In this document: positions 25,689 through 31,713 of the stretch, one piece after another
Position numbering within the stretch: the stretch's first letter is position 1
How the letters are laid out: each line of letters opens with the position of its first letter
From: SURF-24 sp964537965
GTDB taxonomy: Bacteria; Bacteroidota; Ignavibacteria; Ignavibacteriales; SURF-24
Direction of reading: 5' to 3'
DNA length: 31,713 nucleotides
Assembly: GCA_964537965.1 (NCBI GenBank)
Contig: CAZIDB010000018.1
Span: forward strand, 1 to 31,713
Made by a program: the position numbers and the translations under genes
Notes under the pieces: generated by a model
Database searches by the model: none
What the model was told of the DNA's origin: nothing
Seen by the model: only the letters and a program-made list of their open reading frames with translations

Positions 25689-25704
25689 TGGCATAATGAT
25701 TGTT
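25689..25704 (+). promoter_or_regulatory. Sigma-54-like promoter
   Basis: TGGCATAATGATTGTT fits the TGGCAC-N5-TTGCW consensus with correct GG to G spacing; the -12 dinucleotide is GT instead of GC. A start about 12 bases downstream would give a leader of about 30 bases before the ATG at 25748, with GGGAG in place. Confidence 0.5.
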
Positions 25705-25747
25705 TAATTCTCAGAAGTTGAAAATGAAAAACTTCAGGGAGTATAAA

Positions 25748-26743
25748 ATGCAAAAGAGAATTTTATTGGTGGATGATGAATCAGCTTTAAGAAGATCCTT
25801 GTCCCTTGGATTAAACCAGAATGGTTATGATGTAGAGCCATGTGAGAATGGATTAACCGCTCTTGATAAACTTGATCTTTACAGCAAGAATCATATGAAC
25901 CTTGATGTTGTAGTTCTTGATATCCAGTTGCCCGATATAAACGGGAAGAAGCTCGGCAGGATTATAAAATCAAAATATCCTGATGCCTCGATGCTTTATA
26001 TAACGGGCTATGCAGATAAACTTGATCTACTTGAAATTGAAGACTTACAGGTTGATGGCTTACTTGAGAAACCTTTTACGGCTGATGCACTAAGTAAACA
26101 ACTTGACCAGATTATAAATAAAAAACCATTGACTGAAGAAAAGAAGGAAGAAGAAAAAGCTGAACCCGTTACTACATCTGCATATATTTTAATTAAGATT
26201 AAACAAAACGCTGATTTCTTTCCCCTTTATAAAAAACTATACTTTATGGAAAATGTTCTTTACTGTGATGCTACACGTGGCGACATAGATATTTTTATGC
26301 TTATTCAATCGGATTCGTCTGAGGCCTGCAGGAACATATATGAGAATGAAATTAAGAACTTAGATGAAATTGAAGAAGCCACGTTTCTGCCGGTTGATGT
26401 TCCTGTTCTGAATGATAATATTAAAGATATAATCAGCGGCGTTGGCATTACAATGTTTGATGATATTCCTGAAATGTCCAAAGTAAGAGATAGCAGAAAA
26501 TCTGTTTGCTCTTATGTTCTTGTTGATGTTGACAGGGAAAGACTTCAGGAGATTTATCCCATTCTCCGTCTTACTGAAAATGTGCTTTACTGCGATTATA
26601 TTTCGGGTAAGTATAATTTAATTCTTATGGTTCACGGGCCGCAGTTCAGTGAGATTGATAAGATCATCACGAATAAAATTGTAAATCTTGGCGGTGTTCT
26701 TAAAGTAAAGGAATACCCGATAATAAATATTTTTGAAATGTAG
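25748..26743 (+). CDS. Response regulator with two AsnC/Lrp ligand-binding-like domains
   Basis: 331 residues from the ATG at 25748 (GGGAG upstream; an earlier ATG at 25700 would overlap the promoter element). The receiver (1-120) has D-D at 9-10, phosphoacceptor Asp58 (VVVLDIQLP) and the Lys of LEKPF. After an acidic linker come two tandem domains of about 80 residues, beginning TSAYILIKIK and CSYVLVDVD. Each contains ENVLYCD followed by a G-x-hydrophobic strand (GDIDIFMLIQ, GKYNLILMVH). They resemble the dimeric alpha/beta-barrel ligand-binding domain of Lrp/AsnC proteins. There is no DNA-binding or enzymatic output domain, so it may act through small-molecule binding or partners. Adjacent redox genes suggest, but do not prove, a link. 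Architecture appears uncommon. Confidence 0.82.
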   Translation: MQKRILLVDDESALRRSLSLGLNQNGYDVEPCENGLTALDKLDLYSKNHMNLDVVVLDIQLPDINGKKLGRIIKSKYPDASMLYITGYADKLDLLEIEDLQVDGLLEKPFTADALSKQLDQIINKKPLTEEKKEEEKAEPVTTSAYILIKIKQNADFFPLYKKLYFMENVLYCDATRGDIDIFMLIQSDSSEACRNIYENEIKNLDEIEEATFLPVDVPVLNDNIKDIISGVGITMFDDIPEMSKVRDSRKSVCSYVLVDVDRERLQEIYPILRLTENVLYCDYISGKYNLILMVHGPQFSEIDKIITNKIVNLGGVLKVKEYPIINIFEM

Positions 26744-26758
26744 CGAGGGACGAAACTT

Positions 26759-26799
26759 AATACTGAATGCCTGGTTAATCCCTGCATTCAGTATTTGTT
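26759..26799 (+). terminator. Intrinsic terminator-like hairpin after the response regulator
   Basis: AATACTGAATGC (26759-26770) and GCATTCAGTATT (26784-26795) form a perfect 12-bp stem with a 13-base loop, then TGTTT. It would separate the regulator from the nuoE-like gene, unless it serves as an attenuator. The remaining 140 bases to 26943 must hold the promoter of the redox operon; I see no clear one. Confidence 0.7.
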
Positions 26800-26943
26800 T
26801 AAACTTTAGTTTCTCAATCAAACTATATTATTTGCTCGTTTATGCTGAACAAAATTCTTTTGATGGAGCAGTTAATTCTTTCTTGCTTTTTAAAGCGAAT
26901 GGAATTGCCTGCTCTGTTTTCATTTTAAATAAAGGCAACAGTT

Positions 26944-27462
26944 ATGACAGACATTTCTATCCGCGAAGACAAAAAAGAAATTCTGAATTTCAAAATTGAC
27001 CTGATTAAAAAAAGACACCAGGAAGGCTCTCTTATTACTTTACTTCAGTCCGCTCAGGATTCATACGGTTATGTGCCGGAGAAGGTAATTCATTACATAA
27101 GCGAACTTGTTGAAATTCCATCCTCAGAAATTTATGGTGTACTTACATTCTATGCCCAATTCAGACTTAAGCCGATGGGAAAAAACCTCATCAGGATTTG
27201 CGAAGGAACCGCCTGTCATGTAAATGGAGCCAAAACTGTACTCTCTGTATTACAGGATGAACTTGGAATTTCCGTTGATGAAACTACTGATGATGGTTTA
27301 TTTACTCTGCAATCTGTTGCCTGCCTTGGCTGCTGCTCATTAGCTCCTGTAATGATGATCAACCAGGAAACTCACGGAAACCTTACAACAGAAAAAATTA
27401 AAAAAGTAATTAAGAGTTATAAATCCAAACAACACGCAGGAGTTGCAAATGAAAAAAATTAA
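26944..27462 (+). CDS. nuoE: NuoE-like 2Fe-2S subunit
   Basis: 172 residues of the 24-kDa (NuoE/HndA) type. A helical N-terminal part (SLITLLQSAQDSYGYVPEKVI) precedes a thioredoxin-like 2Fe-2S domain with ligands in RICEGTACHV (C-x4-C) and SVACLGCCSLAPVM (C-x3-C). It passes electrons between the NuoF-like flavoprotein and further clusters in complex I, NAD-linked hydrogenases or formate dehydrogenases. Only E, F and a fused large subunit are present here, so a soluble NAD(P)-linked complex is more likely than complex I. It overlaps the next gene by 14 bases, supporting one operon. Confidence 0.92.
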   Translation: MTDISIREDKKEILNFKIDLIKKRHQEGSLITLLQSAQDSYGYVPEKVIHYISELVEIPSSEIYGVLTFYAQFRLKPMGKNLIRICEGTACHVNGAKTVLSVLQDELGISVDETTDDGLFTLQSVACLGCCSLAPVMMINQETHGNLTTEKIKKVIKSYKSKQHAGVANEKN

Positions 27463-29212
27463 AGTTGGACTTGGTACCTGCGGTGTTTCTGCCGGTGGAG
27501 AATTAGTTTATAATAAACTTAAGCAATCAATCAGTGAATTAAATCTTGATGTTGAATTGAGCGAAACCGGTTGTATGGGAATGTGTTATGAAGAAGCTCT
27601 TGTTGAAATTGAAGATGACAATGACAAATATCTTTACTCAAAAGTTTCGGTTGATAAAGTCGGTAGAATAATTAACGAACACATAATCAATAACCAACCA
27701 ATAAACGATTGGATTATAAAAAGCAGCCAGGTTTCCAAAGAAGAGTCTTTCTTAAAACATCAGACAAGAATTGTTTTAAGAAACTGCGGAGAAATTAATC
27801 CTTCCTCAATTGATGATTATATTGCAAAGAACGGCTACAAAGCAATTCAAAAAGTTTTAAATGAATATTCACAGCAGGATGTAATTGATATTGTAACCAA
27901 ATCAGGTTTACGCGGAAGAGGCGGCGCCGGCTTTGCTACAGGAATGAAATGGAAGTTCGCTAATCAATCCGTAGCAGATAAAAAATATATCATCTGCAAT
28001 GCAGATGAAGGCGACCCCGGTGCATTTATGGATAGAAGTGTGCTTGAAGGAGACCCTCATTCTGTTTTGGAAGGAATGATGATTGCCGGCTACACAATTG
28101 GTGCAGATGAAGGAATTATTTACGCAAGAGCAGAATATCCTCTTGCAATTAAAAGATTAAAAAACGCTTTGCAGCAATGCAGGCAAAAAGGAATTCTCGG
28201 TAAAAATATTTTCGGCACTTCTTTTAATTTCGATATAAGAATTAAAGAAGGAGCCGGAGCTTTTGTTTGCGGTGAAGAAACTGCACTTATGGCATCTGTA
28301 GAAGGGAGAAGAGGAATCCCACGGATTCGTCCTCCCTTTCCTGCAGTAAGTGGTTTATGGGGCAAGCCAACTAACATTAACAATGTAGAAACTTATGCAA
28401 ACGTTCCGTGGATAATCTTAAACGGCTGGGAAGCTTTTGCTTCAATGGGAACCGAGAAAAGCAAAGGCTCAAAAGTTTTTGCACTTGCAGGAAAAATTAA
28501 ACGAAGCGGTTTAATTGAAGTACCTATGGGAATGACGATAAATCAAATTGTGTTTGATGTTGGCGGCGGAATTAAAAACGACAGAAAATTTAAAGCCGTT
28601 CAGATTGGAGGTCCTTCAGGTGGCTGCATCCCTGCTTCAATGGGAGATTTAAGAATTGATTATGATGAGATTGTTAAAACAGGCGCCATTGTTGGCTCCG
28701 GCGGCTTAATTGTTCTGGATGATACAACCTGTATGGTTGATCTTGCAAGATACTTCTTAAATTTTACACAGCTTGAATCCTGCGGCAAATGTACATTCTG
28801 CAGAATTGGAACTAAACGGATGCTTGAAATTCTTGAAAGAATAACCGAAGGCAAAGGAAAAGAATCTGATATTGATTTACTTGAGAATCTTGCTATGCAA
28901 ATTAAAAGTGCAAGCTTATGCGGTTTAGGTCAATCGGCGCCAAATCCTGTATTAACAACAATAAAATACTTCCGAGAAGAGTATGAAGAACATATTCTTA
29001 ATAAGCGATGCCCTACTCATTCCTGCTCATCATTAATTACTTACAACATAATTGAAGAGAAGTGTAAAGGCTGTGGCGTCTGCATAAAAGCCTGCCCAAC
29101 CGGTGCAATTACCGGAAAGAAAAAAGAAATGCATTACATAAACTATGAACTGTGTATTAAGTGCGGTAAATGCTATGAAGCCTGCCGGCTTGACGCAGTT
29201 GAAAAAATATAA
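27449..29212 (+). CDS. nuoF: NuoF-like NADH-binding flavoprotein with extra ferredoxin domains
   Basis: 587 residues from the ATG at 27449, set by AGGAG at 27438-27442. An N-terminal thioredoxin-like 2Fe-2S domain (about 1-80, TGCMGMC) is fused in front of the NuoF core. The core shows GRGGAGFATGMKWKFA and CNADEGDPGAFMDRSVLEGD (FMN and NADH binding), GAGAFVCGEETALMASVEG, an SLBB region and the 4Fe-4S site CGKCTFCRIGTKRM. The C-terminus adds two 4Fe-4S motifs (CKGCGVCIKACP, CIKCGKCYEAC). This layout is the HydB/HndC/HymB form of NAD-linked hydrogenases and formate dehydrogenases, some of which bifurcate electrons between NAD and ferredoxin. It lies between the nuoE-like gene and the fused large subunit. 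Confidence 0.93.
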   Translation: MKKIKVGLGTCGVSAGGELVYNKLKQSISELNLDVELSETGCMGMCYEEALVEIEDDNDKYLYSKVSVDKVGRIINEHIINNQPINDWIIKSSQVSKEESFLKHQTRIVLRNCGEINPSSIDDYIAKNGYKAIQKVLNEYSQQDVIDIVTKSGLRGRGGAGFATGMKWKFANQSVADKKYIICNADEGDPGAFMDRSVLEGDPHSVLEGMMIAGYTIGADEGIIYARAEYPLAIKRLKNALQQCRQKGILGKNIFGTSFNFDIRIKEGAGAFVCGEETALMASVEGRRGIPRIRPPFPAVSGLWGKPTNINNVETYANVPWIILNGWEAFASMGTEKSKGSKVFALAGKIKRSGLIEVPMGMTINQIVFDVGGGIKNDRKFKAVQIGGPSGGCIPASMGDLRIDYDEIVKTGAIVGSGGLIVLDDTTCMVDLARYFLNFTQLESCGKCTFCRIGTKRMLEILERITEGKGKESDIDLLENLAMQIKSASLCGLGQSAPNPVLTTIKYFREEYEEHILNKRCPTHSCSSLITYNIIEEKCKGCGVCIKACPTGAITGKKKEMHYINYELCIKCGKCYEACRLDAVEKI

Positions 29213-29232
29213 TAATCATCCTGGAAATGTTT

Positions 29233-31713
29233 ATGGAAATAATTAAAGTAACAATTAACGGTAAAGAGTTCGAAACAGCCAACGATAAAACAATTCTTGA
29301 AGTTGTACAGGAAAACAAGATTGATAACATTCCGACTTTATGCGAAGATAAAAGACTAGAACATTACACCTCCTGCTTTTTATGTGTTGTAGAAGTTGAA
29401 GGACTAAACAGGTTAATTCCTTCCTGCTCAACTAAAGTTACCAATGGAATGAAAATAAAAACAAGAAGCGAAGCCGTGCTGAAATCAAGAAAGACTGCGC
29501 TTGAATTGCTTATGTCCAATCATTATGCGGATTGTATTGGTCCCTGCAGAAATAACTGCCCTGCCGGAGTTGACGCTCAAACTTACATCGCTTTAATTTC
29601 AATGGGCAAATACAAGGAAGCGTTAAAGCTTGTTAAAGAAAATAATCCATTGCCTCTTTCTATCGGAAGAGTTTGCGTAAGAGATTGTGAAAAAGACTGC
29701 CGCAGAAATTTTGTTGATGAACCTGTTTCTGTTAACGCTCTTAAAAGATTTGTTGCCGATCTTGATTCAATAAACAAATGGATTCCCGATGTAAAACCCA
29801 AAAGAAATAAAAAGGTAGCAGTAATTGGCAGCGGCCCTGCCGGTTTAACCTGTGCTTACTTTTTAACTCTTGATGGTTATGATGTTACAATTTTTGAAAA
29901 GCTGCCGGAACTGGGTGGAATGTTAAGGTATGGAATTCCGGAATACAGATTACCAAAGAACATCCTTGATTCTGAAATCAACTGGATACTTGATCTTGGT
30001 GTAAATGTAAAAACAAATGTTGAACTTGGAAAAGATTTTTGTCTTGATGATTTAAATGCAGAAGGATTTGAATCTGTATTTATAGGCGTTGGGGCACATA
30101 AGGCAACAAAGCTTGGTTTAGACGGAGAAGAAAAAACCGTTGGTGTTTTCCGCGGAATTGATTTCTTAAGAGAAATAACTTTTAACCAAAATAAGACTCT
30201 TAACGGAATTGTAATTGTTGTTGGAGGAGGAAACACTGCAATTGATGCTGCAAGAACAGCTTTAAGATGCGGCGCAGACCAGGTTAAAATTGTTTACAGA
30301 AGAAGCATTAACGAAATGCCCGCCGCAAAAGAAGAAATTGAAGCTGCTCAACATGAAGGCGTTGAGATTTTATTCTTAACAAATCCAAAATCTCTTGTAG
30401 TTGAAAATGAAAAGCTTAAAGGAATTGAATGCTTAAAAATGCAGCTTGAAGAAACAAAGCCGGGTGAACGCCCCCGCCCTGTTCCGGTTGCAGGCTCAGA
30501 ATTTATAATCAACTGTGACCATATTATAAGCGCAATAGGACAGGCAGTTGATCCGTCATTCGTTCAGAAAGATAAGAATATCGGATTGGAAAAATGGGGA
30601 ACAATATCTGTAAACAAAGATACACTTGAAACTTCATTACCAGGAATATTTGCCGGCGGAGATGATGTAACCGGTCCATTAACCGCAATCAGTTCAATTG
30701 CCCAGGGCAAGAAAGCCGCATTCGCAATAATGAATTACCTTGAAACCGGTAAAGCTAAAAAATCAGATTTTAAATTCTACAGCTTAAAACATAAACTTCA
30801 CAAATTAACCGACAGAGAATTTGAGCAGTACAAAAAAATTCCGCGTGAGAAGATTGCTGAAATTCCTTTAAGTGAAAGAAATAATTTTTGTGAAGTTGAA
30901 CTTGGAATAAACGAGGAGCAATCTTTACACGAAACAGAAAGATGCCTTGAGTGTGGCTGCTCTGAATATGCAGACTGTACATTAAGAAAATACTGCGATG
31001 AATACCACGTTGATGTATCTGAGTTTATTGGAGAAACAAGAAAATATATGGTGGATGGCAGGCATCCGTTCATATTGCTTGATCCGAACAAATGTATTAA
31101 CTGCGGCAAGTGCGTTAGAACCTGTTCAGAAATATTAAAAGTATCTGCAATTGGATTTGTTTACCGCGGATTCAAATCAATTGTAAAGCCGGCAATGGAA
31201 AAAGCATTAAGCGAAACAAACTGCATTGCATGCGGTAACTGTATTGATGTTTGTCCTACCGGCGCAATTGCCGAGAAGTTTCCTTTTAAATTGCTTGGAA
31301 CATTGCCGAAAGAAAATATAGAAACAGTTTGTAACTTCTGTTCAATAGGATGCAAAGTTAATTTCAAAAAAATAACAAATGACATTTTCTATGTTTCAAA
31401 TTCAACTGATGGAATAAAAGATTCACACAACAAAGGTTTCCTCTGCTCAAAAGGAAGATTTGGCCATCGCTATCTTCTTCAAAAAAACAGAATACTCACT
31501 CCGCAGATTAAGCAGAATGGCTTATACAGGAATGTTGATGAAGAAACTGCAATCAAATATACGGCTAATAGATTAAAAGATATAATTCGTGAATACGGGA
31601 AAGATTCAGTTGCTGTTTTTGCATCACCAAAACTCTCCAATGAAGAACTTTTTCTGCTTCAGAAGTTTGCAAGAATTGGTATTGGCAATAACAATATTCA
31701 CAGCTTTTCCAAT
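29233..31713 (+). CDS. Ferredoxin-GltD-molybdopterin oxidoreductase fusion (3' partial)
   Basis: Open from the ATG at 29233 to the window end, 827 residues so far; an in-frame ATG at 29227 is also possible. Domains in order: NuoG-type 2Fe-2S ferredoxin with Cys37, 48, 51 and 65; a cluster region H97, C101, C105, C109; a GltD/NfnB-like FAD and NAD(P) module with GSGPAG at 199-204 and GGGNTA at 331-336; two ferredoxin 4Fe-4S motifs (Cys621, 624, 627, 631 and Cys664, 667, 670, 674); and the start of a molybdopterin-oxidoreductase domain with 4Fe-4S ligands Cys700, 703, 707 and 738. It is likely the catalytic large subunit working with the NuoE/F-like proteins. The metal-site residue that would distinguish formate dehydrogenase from NuoG-like lies beyond the window. 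Confidence 0.88.
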   Translation, partial: MEIIKVTINGKEFETANDKTILEVVQENKIDNIPTLCEDKRLEHYTSCFLCVVEVEGLNRLIPSCSTKVTNGMKIKTRSEAVLKSRKTALELLMSNHYADCIGPCRNNCPAGVDAQTYIALISMGKYKEALKLVKENNPLPLSIGRVCVRDCEKDCRRNFVDEPVSVNALKRFVADLDSINKWIPDVKPKRNKKVAVIGSGPAGLTCAYFLTLDGYDVTIFEKLPELGGMLRYGIPEYRLPKNILDSEINWILDLGVNVKTNVELGKDFCLDDLNAEGFESVFIGVGAHKATKLGLDGEEKTVGVFRGIDFLREITFNQNKTLNGIVIVVGGGNTAIDAARTALRCGADQVKIVYRRSINEMPAAKEEIEAAQHEGVEILFLTNPKSLVVENEKLKGIECLKMQLEETKPGERPRPVPVAGSEFIINCDHIISAIGQAVDPSFVQKDKNIGLEKWGTISVNKDTLETSLPGIFAGGDDVTGPLTAISSIAQGKKAAFAIMNYLETGKAKKSDFKFYSLKHKLHKLTDREFEQYKKIPREKIAEIPLSERNNFCEVELGINEEQSLHETERCLECGCSEYADCTLRKYCDEYHVDVSEFIGETRKYMVDGRHPFILLDPNKCINCGKCVRTCSEILKVSAIGFVYRGFKSIVKPAMEKALSETNCIACGNCIDVCPTGAIAEKFPFKLLGTLPKENIETVCNFCSIGCKVNFKKITNDIFYVSNSTDGIKDSHNKGFLCSKGRFGHRYLLQKNRILTPQIKQNGLYRNVDEETAIKYTANRLKDIIREYGKDSVAVFASPKLSNEELFLLQKFARIGIGNNNIHSFSN

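Noticed and set aside
1..31713. tRNA, rRNA, CRISPR arrays, phage genes or complete transposase genes
   Set aside because: I looked for these on both strands and saw none that I could support.

Overview
This window reads as chromosomal DNA from an uncultured or lightly studied member of the Ignavibacteria/Chlorobi side of the Bacteroidota. The reasons are: four secreted proteins end in a type IX secretion (T9SS) type A sorting domain with the NYPNPFNP-type signature common in that group; the DNA is AT-rich; likely -10 elements resemble the TAnnTTTG pattern of the phylum; and signal-peptide and lipoprotein genes are abundant. Two 100-N blocks (17081-17180 and 22002-22101) show it is a draft scaffold. 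The second block is an assembly artefact, because the same 55 bp lie on both sides and collapsing them restores one intact kinase gene.

Layout. (1) 1-4982, + strand: four closely spaced genes for exported proteins (an NlpC/P60-like enzyme, a small secreted protein, a carboxypeptidase-regulatory-like protein and a YCF48/BNR-repeat protein). Three have T9SS sorting domains carrying an in-frame palindromic insertion at the same site. (2) 5034-12906: ordinary housekeeping or transport genes: EamA permease, CorA, POT-like MFS transporter, DUF1003 protein, HAD hydrolase, aldose epimerase and a lipoprotein. (3) 12967-23593, - strand: a probable nutrient-response locus. A large 7TM/GAF histidine kinase, a receiver-nucleotidyl cyclase protein and an OmpR/PhoB-type regulator overlap one another as one operon. 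Downstream are a 5'-nucleotidase, an endonuclease/exonuclease/phosphatase-family enzyme and several envelope proteins. Three promoters in this block share one architecture: three TTTACA/WTGACA-type hexamers at 11-bp period, then exactly 20 bp to a TAnTTTT element. This closely resembles a PhoP/PhoB box, so I infer a phosphate-starvation-like regulon.

(4) 23594-25436: a MITE-like element with target-site duplication, then a tryptophan attenuator (25-residue leader peptide with four Trp codons and mutually exclusive hairpins) in front of a TrpB2-type tryptophan synthase beta gene. (5) 25608-31713: a palindromic operator candidate and a sigma-54-like promoter lead into a response regulator with two AsnC/Lrp ligand-binding-like domains. 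After a terminator-like hairpin come nuoE-like and nuoF-like genes and a large fusion protein (2Fe-2S ferredoxin, GltD-like FAD/NAD(P) module, two 4Fe-4S sites, molybdopterin-oxidoreductase start) that runs off the window. Together these look like an NAD(P)-linked, possibly electron-bifurcating, formate dehydrogenase or related complex.

The most interesting parts are the Pho-like promoter trio with its sensor/cyclase/regulator operon, the trpB2 attenuator, the palindromic insertions in sorting domains, and the ferredoxin-GltD-molybdopterin fusion.
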